The translations under genes were made by a program, and so were the position numbers. 64,000 bases of DNA from the NCBI RefSeq assembly GCF_034931125.1, contig NZ_JAYGHM010000024.1, forward strand, positions 1-64,000, written 5' to 3'. This document shows, piece by piece, positions 33,314-42,372 of this stretch. The notes beneath the pieces are model-generated. The model worked only from the letters and a program-made list of their open reading frames with translations, was not told the DNA's origin and made no database searches. This DNA comes from Rivularia sp034931125. GTDB taxonomy: Bacteria > Cyanobacteriota > Cyanobacteriia > Cyanobacteriales > Nostocaceae. Position 1 is the first letter of the stretch, and every line of letters begins with the position of its first letter.

Positions 33314-34213
33314 ATGTTTAAATACTTCATTTTTTTACTAATAATATTTTATCAATCTCCCGTATTTGCACAACAATCTACAGCTTTTAAAGATGAGAAT
33401 AATACATTATTTTTATATGGTTTAAATCCCAATCAGCCTGTAGAAATTGAATTTAAAAAGCCGATACATAAAGCTTTTATTGCTGATGAATGCGGGTTAG
33501 TTACAATCAACTCTGATGATGTTATCCAGTTTGAAAGTCAGGTCATCACGCCCAACTTTAATTTTGAGATTAAAGAATTACCAAAAACCTGCACTGAATT
33601 AGCAACATATCCTCAGATATTTAAGATTCCATCAGGAGCGATCGCAGCACGGGGGATTCCTAATAAAGCTTATAAAATCACTTATCCCAATCATGAAATA
33701 AAAAGGCAAATAGTTGCTAATGAATGTGGATTTATTCAAATTCGCAATTTTTCTGCACCATTTTTAAATTTACCTACCGTTACAAAAGAACGAGCCGATT
33801 TTGCGTTTGCGGATTTACCAGTTAATAAACCCTTAGCTTGTTTAAAAAATAAACTTTATTTTCCAGTGGGATTCGATCCGAGAACTGCGGTTGCTTCTGC
33901 CGTGGGAGCGTCAAATCTTCCAGATACAGCACCACCGAGCAATACGGTTAATTCGCAAAATGCCCAACCTGTAGCGACGAAGAGCGGAAACTTCTTGATA
34001 ATAACTGGAATTCCACCGGGAGATTACACGGTTGCCAATGCTAGTAATCCAGCACAAAAGAAGAATTATACCGTTACGAGTAAAGCTTGTTTGGTGAGCG
34101 ATCGCACTACTATCGGTTCTCCTAATGACTTTTTAGTTAGTCGCCAGGGGTTAACCTTTCCTATTAGTTGGAATAATTTGCAAACTGTTTCTACTGTTCC
34201 GGTATGTAAATAA
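33314..34213 (+). CDS. Exported protein with repeated Cys-Gly module (2 of 3)
   Basis: A 299-residue protein; signal peptide (YFIFLLIIFYQSPVFAQ). FIADECGLVTI, VANECGFIQI and VTSKACLVS mark three repeats of the module seen in its neighbours. A low-complexity linker (NLPDTAPPSNTVNSQNAQP) separates the last one. The next gene starts 2 bp after its stop. Confidence 0.65.
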   Translation: MFKYFIFLLIIFYQSPVFAQQSTAFKDENNTLFLYGLNPNQPVEIEFKKPIHKAFIADECGLVTINSDDVIQFESQVITPNFNFEIKELPKTCTELATYPQIFKIPSGAIAARGIPNKAYKITYPNHEIKRQIVANECGFIQIRNFSAPFLNLPTVTKERADFAFADLPVNKPLACLKNKLYFPVGFDPRTAVASAVGASNLPDTAPPSNTVNSQNAQPVATKSGNFLIITGIPPGDYTVANASNPAQKKNYTVTSKACLVSDRTTIGSPNDFLVSRQGLTFPISWNNLQTVSTVPVCK

Positions 34214-34215
34214 TT

Positions 34216-35385
34216 ATGTTTAAAAAATCGCTTTTATTCTTATTATTAATTTCTTTATTTCCTCAAGCTGCATTTGCTCAAGTAAAAGGGTATTTAGGAA
34301 AAGATGGATATTTTAATATTCGGGGATTAAATGCCAATCAAGCTTACCAAATAAATTTAGAGGGAATGCCTTTAATTAGAGCGGGGCGTTCCAATAGCTG
34401 TGGGGTATTACGAGTTGCCATTTCAGGGGCGGTAAAAACATCGGATAAAATTGAAATTCATGATGTAAGAGCAAATAAATTCTACGGATTTGCCAATACC
34501 CAAAGTATTCCTGTAGAAGAATTTACCTGTAAGCCAGGAGAAGTAAAACCAGGTAGAGATATTTGGAAAGATGAAAAAGGAACTTTATGGATATCAGGAT
34601 TAACACCAAGCAGCGCTCAAACTATTAGGTTACTTTCAGAGAATTCTACTCGTAAAATCCGCGCTAACTCCTGCGGGTTTATATCTTTACGTTTAGCTAA
34701 TCCTCAACCACCAGGGCTAGTTGTAGATGATAATCAAGCTTTTCAAATAGATGGGGCGAATAGCGGCGGGGGAATTGTTTGTAGGCGTGGCAAGCTTTAT
34801 GTCGCCTATCCTCCAGAGCCAGAAATAGCTCCAGTATCAGCTGCAACTTGGAAGCAAAACCCACTATCACAAATTAGCTTTGCATCGTATACCGCGATCG
34901 CAACAATTACAGGTGTAAGTAACGGGGGAGGAGGGGGAACTAATTGGAGCGAACCGCCTTCTCAACCACCACCACCACCAGTATTTAATCCACCCGAAGA
35001 AGAACCACCACCACCGCCACCAGAGGAACCACCACCACCGCCACCGGAGGAACCACCACCACCGCCACCGGAGGAACCACCACCGCCACCGCCACCGCCA
35101 ACAAAGCCACAACCACCGCAGGGTCAAAGAATGTGTAAAGTTGGCAGTCAATTTATAGTTTTACAGCTAACTCCGGGTGTAGAATATGAAGCCGATGAAG
35201 ATGATACTCGTACACCTCCAAGACAAGCGATCGCAGACTCTACTGGTAGAGCAGAATTTGAAAATATTAACTTTGAAAAGGAGTATGAAGGCGTACCGGC
35301 AGGTCTTTATGTTTGGGAGCGAAATTCTGAAAGAACAGTTATCTCAACTCGTGTAAGTATCGTTCAGCCCTGTCAAAATCAATAA
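34216..35385 (+). CDS. Exported protein with Cys-Gly modules and a proline-rich tandem repeat (3 of 3)
   Basis: A 389-residue protein with signal peptide (SLLFLLLISLFPQAAFAQ). Modules marked by NSCGVLRV and NSCGFISL, then a tandem (EEPPPPPP)n stretch encoded near 34980-35105, then a C-terminal domain with CKVGSQFIVLQLTPGVEYE. The Pro-rich spacer suggests a cell-wall-spanning or surface-exposed protein. Repeat number probably varies. Confidence 0.65.
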   Translation: MFKKSLLFLLLISLFPQAAFAQVKGYLGKDGYFNIRGLNANQAYQINLEGMPLIRAGRSNSCGVLRVAISGAVKTSDKIEIHDVRANKFYGFANTQSIPVEEFTCKPGEVKPGRDIWKDEKGTLWISGLTPSSAQTIRLLSENSTRKIRANSCGFISLRLANPQPPGLVVDDNQAFQIDGANSGGGIVCRRGKLYVAYPPEPEIAPVSAATWKQNPLSQISFASYTAIATITGVSNGGGGGTNWSEPPSQPPPPPVFNPPEEEPPPPPPEEPPPPPPEEPPPPPPEEPPPPPPPPTKPQPPQGQRMCKVGSQFIVLQLTPGVEYEADEDDTRTPPRQAIADSTGRAEFENINFEKEYEGVPAGLYVWERNSERTVISTRVSIVQPCQNQ

Positions 35386-35392
35386 TAAACAA

Positions 35393-36454
35393 TTAAATTT
35401 CGGCATCTTTTACCGACAAAACTAACAATTTAATTTCAAATAAACTACGTCGCATTTTTGCCCAAGCTCTATAGGTTTGGGCTTTTTGATTATCTAATTG
35501 ATTTTGTCTTTGTAGATAAGTTTCCGTATCAGAATTGCCTCTGGTATAACGAATTTCAAATACTTTGAACTGGTCGATCGCTCTTGTTGCTACTACTTGA
35601 GAAGTTTGGAAATCAGTTCTAGCTTCATCAAATCTAATCAACGATTCTGCTACTTTATCGCGAATAGTATCGGCAAGCTGCGCCCTGCTTCTTTGCAGTT
35701 CCGCTACCTTCACCTGGATGTCGGAGATTGCGATCGCGTTACGTTGAGCATCGGCGTTACCACCTTGAGTTCCTAAAAAGAAAGGGATACCGATAACATT
35801 AATTAAACCGTTAATTAAGCTAGTTCTTCCTCTCAAAATTCCGGCGATATTGTCAATTAAACCAGTACCCGGTGCTTGCGGTTGTCCGGCTGCGGGTGTG
35901 GGACCAAGTAAGTACTGCAATGCTGGAGTAAGAACTGCAAGCCGAATAGATTTTTTATTTCTTACCTTTGCTTCATTAATTCGTTCGTTGGCTTCCGCAA
36001 TCCGAGCATCAATTTCTTTTAAAAGTGGAGATTGCGCTACTGCTCGATCTTGTAGCTGCTGCAAACAAACTGAGGAAGTTTCTAGACACGGTAAACCACC
36101 CCGTAATAACCGCCACATATCATCATTCATTTCCCTTTGTAAGATTGCATCAATACTTGGTTTATTAAAGGGATTTTGTTCGGGTTTAGGTAATTGGGAA
36201 TCAGATTCTTCGTCTACTTGTTGGGCTTCCTCTGGAGTTATTTCTTGAGGTTCTGGTTCCGATTCGCTTGGGGTTTCAACTGGTGTTTGTTCTATTTCTG
36301 GTGGTGGTGGTATTTTATCTGAAGAATTTTTAACAGGTGGTGAAGACGGAACTGGTACTGTTGCGGGTACGGGTTTAGTTTGTGCCGTTACTCTGGGAGT
36401 TAATAATAGATTTAGGAATAGAGCTAATAGTAACGATTGTTTGATATTTGCCAT
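35393..36454 (-). CDS. TolC-like outer-membrane/periplasmic protein
   Basis: A 353-residue protein from the ATG at 36454, chosen because a signal peptide (QSLLLALFLNLLLTPRVTAQ) starts there; a longer frame begins at 36493. A Pro/Glu-rich linker follows, then helical hairpins (LLKEIDARIAEANERINEAK; VKVAELQRSRAQLADTIRDK) as in TolC-family efflux proteins. The beta-barrel part is not evident, so it is a diverged member. It overlaps the HlyD-like gene and may form a transenvelope channel with it. Confidence 0.55.
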   Translation of the reverse strand: MANIKQSLLLALFLNLLLTPRVTAQTKPVPATVPVPSSPPVKNSSDKIPPPPEIEQTPVETPSESEPEPQEITPEEAQQVDEESDSQLPKPEQNPFNKPSIDAILQREMNDDMWRLLRGGLPCLETSSVCLQQLQDRAVAQSPLLKEIDARIAEANERINEAKVRNKKSIRLAVLTPALQYLLGPTPAAGQPQAPGTGLIDNIAGILRGRTSLINGLINVIGIPFFLGTQGGNADAQRNAIAISDIQVKVAELQRSRAQLADTIRDKVAESLIRFDEARTDFQTSQVVATRAIDQFKVFEIRYTRGNSDTETYLQRQNQLDNQKAQTYRAWAKMRRSLFEIKLLVLSVKDAEI

Positions 36455-37517
36455 TGTTACCCGTCCAGTTTTTAATTCTCCTGATATATCCATTCCGAGG
36501 CGATCGCACTGCTGGAATTAATGCGAGTTTGTCATCAATACCGCTTAGTGAAAGATTGACTTGAGCTAGCTGGTAGTCGCGATCGCGCAAACTTTGGGCA
36601 TATTGGGTTTGTTGTTGCGAGTAGGATTGGACTGATTGATTTTGCTGCTCGACACGTTGGGCTGCTTCAATCGAGGCTTTGTATTCTACTAGTTTGCGGT
36701 TATTACGAGCAGTTTCTAGGCGAGATTGTGCCATGCTTAATTGCGATCGCGCTAGCTGCACCCCAATTTCTAGGTTTTGTAATTCTTGTTGCTGGATTAC
36801 CGCGCTGGCGTTGAGTTTGGCGCGTTCCCGCTCTAGTGCCGATTGTGCCTGGTCGAGTTCTGATTGCAATTGGGCAAGTTTTGCTTCTTCATGGCGAATT
36901 ACTGGTGCTTCTAATTTCATGTCGCGCATACTTTTGAGTAATTCTTCTTGCTCTTTAACTTTCTCTTGTGCTTGACGCAATGCTGCTTCTGACTTTTCAG
37001 CTTCAGCCCTTTTTTCTGGGTTATCGGTTTGTAATACAGGCGATCGCGATTCTAGGATTGACTGTGCCTGTTGCAGTTTGAGTTGTGCAGAAGCAATACT
37101 CGTTTCTTCTTCCATAAACTGGGCTGGTGGTAGTTGGACTATCGGCGGTGGTGGGGAAGGTTTAATCGGTGCGGGGATGGGTTTGGATTTAAGGTTATTG
37201 ATTTGCAATAGTATCGATTGGCGCTGTTTGCTTAGGCGATCGCGTTCAATAGAATTATCAGCAATAATTTGTCCAATTTTAATTTCTTCACCTTCTTTTA
37301 CTTTCAAGTGTGTTGGGTCATCAACTGTAATAGTTAACTTTAATAACGGTTGGGGCTTAATGCCCGGTTGTAACTTAACTATATTTTGGGGAGTCGTCAC
37401 GGGTTTGGTTTGAGCAACTGCATTTGTACTATTATTAATACCGCTCAATTTGGGTACAGTTAACCCCAGTACTGCCACTCCCACACAGACACATAATGCT
37501 TGCTTAAACTCGTTCAT
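36375..37517 (-). CDS. HlyD/membrane-fusion-like periplasmic adaptor
   Basis: A 380-residue protein; N-terminal hydrophobic segment (ALCVCVGVAVLGLTVP), biotinyl-like half (LKVKEGEEIKIGQIIADNSI), a long coiled coil (residues about 140-310, e.g. QLQSELDQAQSALERERAKL) and the closing half (VRSPRNGYIRRIKNWTGNNG). This is the layout of membrane-fusion proteins. Its start codon lies in a 19-bp sequence duplicated beyond a heptamer repeat array (see 37503). Confidence 0.65.
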   Translation of the reverse strand: MNEFKQALCVCVGVAVLGLTVPKLSGINNSTNAVAQTKPVTTPQNIVKLQPGIKPQPLLKLTITVDDPTHLKVKEGEEIKIGQIIADNSIERDRLSKQRQSILLQINNLKSKPIPAPIKPSPPPPIVQLPPAQFMEEETSIASAQLKLQQAQSILESRSPVLQTDNPEKRAEAEKSEAALRQAQEKVKEQEELLKSMRDMKLEAPVIRHEEAKLAQLQSELDQAQSALERERAKLNASAVIQQQELQNLEIGVQLARSQLSMAQSRLETARNNRKLVEYKASIEAAQRVEQQNQSVQSYSQQQTQYAQSLRDRDYQLAQVNLSLSGIDDKLALIPAVRSPRNGYIRRIKNWTGNNGKYQTIVTISSIPKSIINSQSNGTN

Positions 37518-37596
37518 AGTAAATCCAATTACCTATTACCAATTACCTATTACCTATTACCTATTACCAATTACCAACTTAAACTCGTTCATAGTA
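37503..37596. repeat. Heptamer tandem array flanked by a 19-bp direct duplication
   Basis: CTTAAACTCGTTCATAGTA occurs at 37503-37521 and 37578-37596. Between them, 56 bases are exactly eight heptamers: TTACCTA and TTACCAA with a degenerate first copy AATCCAA. The left copy contains the start codon of the HlyD-like gene, the right copy the stop codon of the ATPase gene (both on the minus strand). Confidence 0.85.
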
Positions 37597-38661
37597 GGGT
37601 TTAATCTTACATTTCGTTCCTATAGTTCCCATCCTTACCAATGCTTCTAAAGGTTGCAGCGCTGCTACAATATTTTCTGCAAACCTAAATCTGCGAGCTA
37701 CCCTTTTAACTTCCGACTGATCCACCATCAATACAATTTTCGTCGAACTGTTTGCGATCGCCTCATCAGATATTTCCGCATCTCGTTGAGAAGCCAATAC
37801 CGCACATAAACCGTATTTTCTCCCATCACCCAGGATAATTTTTATACTTCTAGAATTTTTAACTTCCTTAGCCTCATCAATGAAAACAAAGCTGCGCGGG
37901 GTTTTATCTTCAATTTCTCCCATAATTCGGTGCGAATCCATTAGTTGTTTGGTCAACGCCTCAGATGCAATGGCTGACAATCCCGGTACTTTTCCTAGTG
38001 CTGATAAATCAAAACGAATGATGGGATGATTTAAGGACGGTTGGGGTTTATCGAAGATGCCGTATTGAAAAGTCGCGGCCAGCTTGAGTTGGAGTTTAAC
38101 TGATTCCTTACAACCATCCTCAACCCTGGCTTCAATTTCCGAGCGCACGTCAGCAAAGGTTGGTGGTGTGCGAGTCCAGGTGTTGAAGTCATCTTGCACA
38201 ATTCCCTTGATTCGGTAACAGCTATTAAGGATAGAAATTACCAAACCCTCTTGATTAGCTCCCAATACCAATGCTTTTTTAAATGTCGCAGCCACCGATA
38301 TTGCTTGCAGATTCGGTCCACCTCCTTTGGTATCCAAGTCAACCACTAATGGGTTAATGCCGTAGGATGATTCCATATCCAGCGGGTAGTAGGTTTCACC
38401 GGGTAGCTCTAAGTCTCCATGAAAGTCAACAATAATTATTCTGACTTCGGGAAATACTTGGGGTAGTTCGTGGGCGATCGCCTTTAATGTCTGGGTTTTA
38501 CCGCTACCGGAAGCACCAATCAAAACAACGTGTCCGTTGGGTAGGGTGACGGGATTCCAGGTAATGTTATCTCCTAGTATTATTCCCTTCGTTGTGACAG
38601 TATTATCCTTTTTCGCCGAATTGGGTTTTAAAATTGCTGTTGGTAATGGTTTGGGAGGCAT
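37579..38661 (-). CDS. HerA/VirB4-like DNA-transfer ATPase
   Basis: A 360-residue protein. GASGSGKTQT is Walker A, RSFVFIDEAKEV Walker B, and SQRDAEISDEAI the motif downstream with Gln-Arg typical of HerA/TraD/VirB4-type hexameric ATPases. The N-terminus (DNITWNPVTLPNGHVVLIGA) also fits. It likely powers DNA or protein transfer. It overlaps the upstream gene by 59 bp and lies in a run with membrane and envelope components. Confidence 0.75.
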   Translation of the reverse strand: MPPKPLPTAILKPNSAKKDNTVTTKGIILGDNITWNPVTLPNGHVVLIGASGSGKTQTLKAIAHELPQVFPEVRIIIVDFHGDLELPGETYYPLDMESSYGINPLVVDLDTKGGGPNLQAISVAATFKKALVLGANQEGLVISILNSCYRIKGIVQDDFNTWTRTPPTFADVRSEIEARVEDGCKESVKLQLKLAATFQYGIFDKPQPSLNHPIIRFDLSALGKVPGLSAIASEALTKQLMDSHRIMGEIEDKTPRSFVFIDEAKEVKNSRSIKIILGDGRKYGLCAVLASQRDAEISDEAIANSSTKIVLMVDQSEVKRVARRFRFAENIVAALQPLEALVRMGTIGTKCKIKPYYERV

Positions 38662-39688
38662 TGATAATCCTTATTTGTAAATTTCCTGTGGCAAATTGTT
38701 CGCCGAGTTTTTCGATAACTTGATTAAATGGTGCAGCTTCTAAGTTAACCGAGTCACCCGACAATCTCATATAGGGGAATTGATAGGGGTCTTGATTTAG
38801 TTTGATACTTTCCGAGTCATCAACGTTAATTTGACCGCTAACAAATACCATTGCCCCAACTCGGTTAAATGGGGTTAGAGCTTCTAATATTTGTTCTTCT
38901 TCTAAAGTTATTGATTCAATATTGGTAATTGCAGCTTTACCCAGGTCAGATGTAATCCGTTCGATAATTATCTGCGAACCCGCTTCTGTCCCAGCTTTAT
39001 AAATTTCACCGCTCGCCGACTGGACAATAAACCCCGTACCGTGAGTTTGAATTATTAAAAAATCTCCCTCAACTCTAGAGCGATCGCCCGATCTTACTCC
39101 TTTAATCTGCGCTTTAATTAAGTTAGTTGAGGCAGATTTGTTATACAAATTCTCCACACCCGACGGATTAGCAATCAATCTGTTAAACTGCGTTAACATT
39201 CCTCCTGAATTATTAATATTAAAAACCGCGAGAGAAATTGCAATCAAAACCACTAATACAAAATACTCAGCATTACTACCCGTTTTTAACCTCAGATTTT
39301 TGTTACCCGGACAAACACAACGCATTGACGATGGCCAAAACATTTCCACACCACTTATTGTAAATACATCCGCAAACCAACCAAAGAAATAACCAATCGA
39401 TAAAGCATAACCAAGGTTCGTAAAACTAGGATTGAATATTACTATTACATACGCGAAAACTGCGATCGCGCCAGATGCAAGTAAACTATGAGTACAACTA
39501 CGGTGTGGCATTCTACTCTCAAAAAAACTACTCGCCCAAGGTAAAACCCGACCAGCTATTGAAGTGGAAATATCAATATCGGGAAGAAGACCTGCGATCG
39601 CACCTACTGCGATCTGAGTTGGGCTTGCTGTTCCTAGTAATAAACTAGTAGCAGTTCCACTAACCAATAAATGTGAGATTCCAAGCAT
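38603..39688 (-). CDS. YdjM-type membrane-bound metal-dependent hydrolase
   Basis: A 361-residue protein. N-terminal half: hydrophobic helices with LLPDIDISTS, MPHRSCTHSLLASG and SIGYFFGWFADVF, the Asp/His pattern of YdjM (DUF457) hydrolases that share fold with phospholipase C-type zinc enzymes. The C-terminal half (after 180) is a soluble beta-rich domain (GTGFIVQSASGEIYKAG) not found in short YdjM proteins. Its presence among transfer genes is unusual; role inferred only as envelope-associated. Confidence 0.7.
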   Translation of the reverse strand: MLGISHLLVSGTATSLLLGTASPTQIAVGAIAGLLPDIDISTSIAGRVLPWASSFFESRMPHRSCTHSLLASGAIAVFAYVIVIFNPSFTNLGYALSIGYFFGWFADVFTISGVEMFWPSSMRCVCPGNKNLRLKTGSNAEYFVLVVLIAISLAVFNINNSGGMLTQFNRLIANPSGVENLYNKSASTNLIKAQIKGVRSGDRSRVEGDFLIIQTHGTGFIVQSASGEIYKAGTEAGSQIIIERITSDLGKAAITNIESITLEEEQILEALTPFNRVGAMVFVSGQINVDDSESIKLNQDPYQFPYMRLSGDSVNLEAAPFNQVIEKLGEQFATGNLQIRIINASQTITNSNFKTQFGEKG

Positions 39689-39694
39689 AATAAA

Positions 39695-40699
39695 TTACAG
39701 TCTTTGACTTTCACGTGGTAGTTTATATAACAAACGAGACAGCCCAAGAAAAATAGAAGCAAGAATACTTGAAAATATATATAGTGATTGGTCGTTCATT
39801 CCGACTCCTATGAATTTCATCACCATAAATATAATTCCAGCAAATAGTATAAAGGGCGTAATATCAAAATAACGATTATGATCGGCTCCTTCAAATTCAA
39901 GCCCTAAATATTCCTCTTCTACAGCTCGTATGGCTAACATTGGATTTCCACCGACACGTTCTTGAAGTTTTGCCAATTCCGATGGCTTTAGCACAATTTC
40001 TCTATCAATAGTCGCTTGGATCATGATTTCACGAATTGCATATTCTGGTAAAGGTTTAAGTTCAATTCTAGGGATATTAATAAAAATATCGTTGCGTCTT
40101 GGATTGTTTGCCAACACCAATAGCGGGGTTTTGCGCCGCAACTGCTTTAACCACATCCGAAATTTATTATCACAGATATGAGCATCATCAATGATTAAAA
40201 AGGTAGTGTTGTTTTCCAAATAATTCGTAATTGAGTATTTAAGTTCTTCAATACTAAGAGATTTACCTTCTAAGCTTTCTGTAGGTATATTCAACGAATT
40301 ACAAATGTCTAACAGCATCTGTTTAGGTCGAGATGGTTCAACAAAAACAACTGTAAAACCGTCTTTTTCTAAATCAGATACTACCGCCATCGCCAAGGTA
40401 GATTTACCAGATCCCTCTTTCCCCACCACTAATAGCGAACTATTTGCTAACAATGACGCTTTAATTCGGCTGAGTTCAGCTTGCCTATATAATTTTATTT
40501 CCGCAGTTACATTAGCTTTTGGTGTCTTTTCTATCATATCGTTATCAGTTTCAGTCAATGGTCGTTCTGGTGATGCGGTTTGATTGGGCTGTAATACATC
40601 ATCATCACCATTGGATGACTTTTCAACATGGTTTTTATTTGACGGAATAAATTGCCATAAGCTACCGCACAATACCGCCACCAATGTTGTAATTGTCAT
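39695..40699 (-). CDS. Membrane-associated AAA/ExeA-like ATPase
   Basis: A 334-residue protein. N-terminal hydrophobic segment (TTLVAVLCGSLWQFI), Walker A VVGKEGSGKST, Walker B TTFLIIDDAH and sensor-like LLVLANNPRR, then two C-terminal hydrophobic segments (ITPFILFAGIIFMVMKFIG, SLYIFSSILASIFLG). The frame stays open upstream of the ATG with another hydrophobic stretch, so the true start may be earlier. Probably part of the transfer cluster. Confidence 0.65.
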   Translation of the reverse strand: MTITTLVAVLCGSLWQFIPSNKNHVEKSSNGDDDVLQPNQTASPERPLTETDNDMIEKTPKANVTAEIKLYRQAELSRIKASLLANSSLLVVGKEGSGKSTLAMAVVSDLEKDGFTVVFVEPSRPKQMLLDICNSLNIPTESLEGKSLSIEELKYSITNYLENNTTFLIIDDAHICDNKFRMWLKQLRRKTPLLVLANNPRRNDIFINIPRIELKPLPEYAIREIMIQATIDREIVLKPSELAKLQERVGGNPMLAIRAVEEEYLGLEFEGADHNRYFDITPFILFAGIIFMVMKFIGVGMNDQSLYIFSSILASIFLGLSRLLYKLPRESQRL

Positions 40700-40791
40700 T
40701 CCATTCGCTGCGGCGATCGCACTTACTAGAGCTAATACCAGAAAGTTAAGCAGTTTATCTTTAGCCGATAATTTCCCAGTTAGTACAGTTG

Positions 40792-41595
40792 TTATAGGGT
40801 GTCGATTACCAACTGGGCGAGAACGTTTGGGTCGTAATAGGGTCTATGGGATAGCGACGTGGAGATGGCTGCCATTTCTGCTTCCTCGATTTCAAGCTGG
40901 ATTTCAGGTGGGAGCTTTCCGGGGTTTTCTTCATAAGCTTGAGCAACTTGAATTACTGCCATGCGCTTTGCTTTTACCCGATGCTGTGCTTCTAATTTAA
41001 TTTGCTGAATGTCAGCACTACTAAATGTTGTTTCTATCTCCTGCGGTTGTAGTGTACTATTTTGTGCTTGAGTTTTTAGAGAACTGTTTTGTATTACAAG
41101 TGAGGAACAATTTTCTGCGTCATCTTCTGATGTCGATTCTGGGGTTGCTGACAATTTTTGTTCTTCTGTCACGGGTCCCGATGGTTCCGGTATCGGGTAG
41201 CCATCCATCCGTCCGGTAGCCTTGATATGTTCGTGTAATGCGTCCATGTGTGCTGCTTGTCCGGCATCCAGATAAGCCTTGTTCTTAACCTTGTAGGTTG
41301 TTATCCGCAAGTACCGCATCCGACCATACAGTGGGTCGCGACCTATGCCATATTTTTTTAAAAATTCTGATATAGGAATTTTTGAAAAATTTTCCACATT
41401 TTGACTGTCGCCTACCCTATTGTCTGGCGTAATTAAATTATTGTCTGCCATACTGTCGGGTATAAATTGGTCATTGTCGGATAAACTATTAGGTGTAATT
41501 GTATTAGTAGATTGTGGATTGTCCGGTGAATCATTTGTATTTGTTGCCGTACTGTCTGCCGATAATGACTCGTTATTTTCTATTGTGTCTGCCAT
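40792..41595 (-). CDS. HTH protein of the transfer cluster
   Basis: A 267-residue protein. The low-complexity N-terminus (residues 1-70) is rich in S/T/D/N/P and encoded by repeated (T)TGTCTGSC boxes. PISEFLKKYGIGRDPLYGRM and KVKNKAYLDAGQAAHMDALH look like a MerR/excisionase-type helix-turn-helix. A helical C-terminus ends in VIDTL. It probably regulates this cluster or binds the repeated boxes upstream of it. Confidence 0.6.
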   Translation of the reverse strand: MADTIENNESLSADSTATNTNDSPDNPQSTNTITPNSLSDNDQFIPDSMADNNLITPDNRVGDSQNVENFSKIPISEFLKKYGIGRDPLYGRMRYLRITTYKVKNKAYLDAGQAAHMDALHEHIKATGRMDGYPIPEPSGPVTEEQKLSATPESTSEDDAENCSSLVIQNSSLKTQAQNSTLQPQEIETTFSSADIQQIKLEAQHRVKAKRMAVIQVAQAYEENPGKLPPEIQLEIEEAEMAAISTSLSHRPYYDPNVLAQLVIDTL

Positions 41596-41710
41596 AGAAT
41601 TAAGATTGTCTTATGTTTATAAATTTATTGTCTGGCATACACTACACAAGTTAGTACCGTACAATCACTGATTGTCTGCCAGATAGTATTATTAATATTT
41701 ATTTGTCCGG
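41415..41710. repeat. Iteron-like TTGTCTGSCA repeats
   Basis: About eleven copies of (T)TGTC(T/C)GGC / TTGTCTGCC-like boxes occur over 300 bp, e.g. 41418, 41443, 41520, 41549, 41582, 41631, 41673 and 41702. They cover the 5' coding part of the HTH gene and its upstream region. Candidates for multi-copy binding sites of a plasmid protein. Confidence 0.5.
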
Positions 41711-42121
41711 TAAGAACAATATTTACAGTTAGTTGAAAATATAAATATAGCTAATCAATATTACATTTTTTATGAGTTTTTATTATTAGTAAATAATGAG
41801 TATAAAGTATTAGTTGATTGTGGGTTAATTGTTTATCTCAAATTAGAAATACAAGTATCGAACCGTATTGGATCGCGAAGTGAAGAGACTATTCCAAGTT
41901 TGCACGTTCGCATAGTTATGAAATCTACTCAAACTAGCTTGTGAAAATAACCGCAGTCACGATTGGTGTCAAATCAACACTAATAGTTAAAGCCTGAAAA
42001 ATAGGGCTAATAAAATAACCCAGCAATGATTCGTAGTCATTACTGGGTCAATTGTTCACCTGCCAGAACGAGCTTCGTAGGAACGTAATGGCAGAAAATA
42101 TAAAATTTTTGATCTTATCTT
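41711..42121. other. Intergenic region with a hairpin
   Basis: AT-rich. It holds the inverted repeat ACCCAGCAATGA (42018-42029) / TCATTACTGGGT (42037-42048), a terminator-like structure for minus-strand transcripts (T-rich on that side). No gene seen. Confidence 0.5.
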
Positions 42122-42319
42122 ATGTTATCAAACAATTCTCAAGAAATCTTGGCTGAAACCTACATTGGCGTTCCAGCTACAACTGATATTCCAACTCCCC
42201 CGGTAATTCAACCAACGCCATATCATTACCTGGCATTACTACCAGCAATTTTGACGGCTTTAACCCCGTTGGTTTTAGGACTGAAGAAAAAAGATAAAGA
42301 TGATGACGACAAAGAATAG
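42122..42319 (+). CDS. Small single-pass membrane protein
   Basis: A 65-residue protein with one transmembrane helix (YLALLPAILTALTPLVLGL) followed by a charged tail (KKKDKDDDDKE) and a Pro-rich N-terminus. Function unknown. Confidence 0.55.
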   Translation: MLSNNSQEILAETYIGVPATTDIPTPPVIQPTPYHYLALLPAILTALTPLVLGLKKKDKDDDDKE

Positions 42320-42372
42320 ATAACACTAAGCGATCGCTATCCTAAATAAGTAGGCGATCGCACCCTACTACC

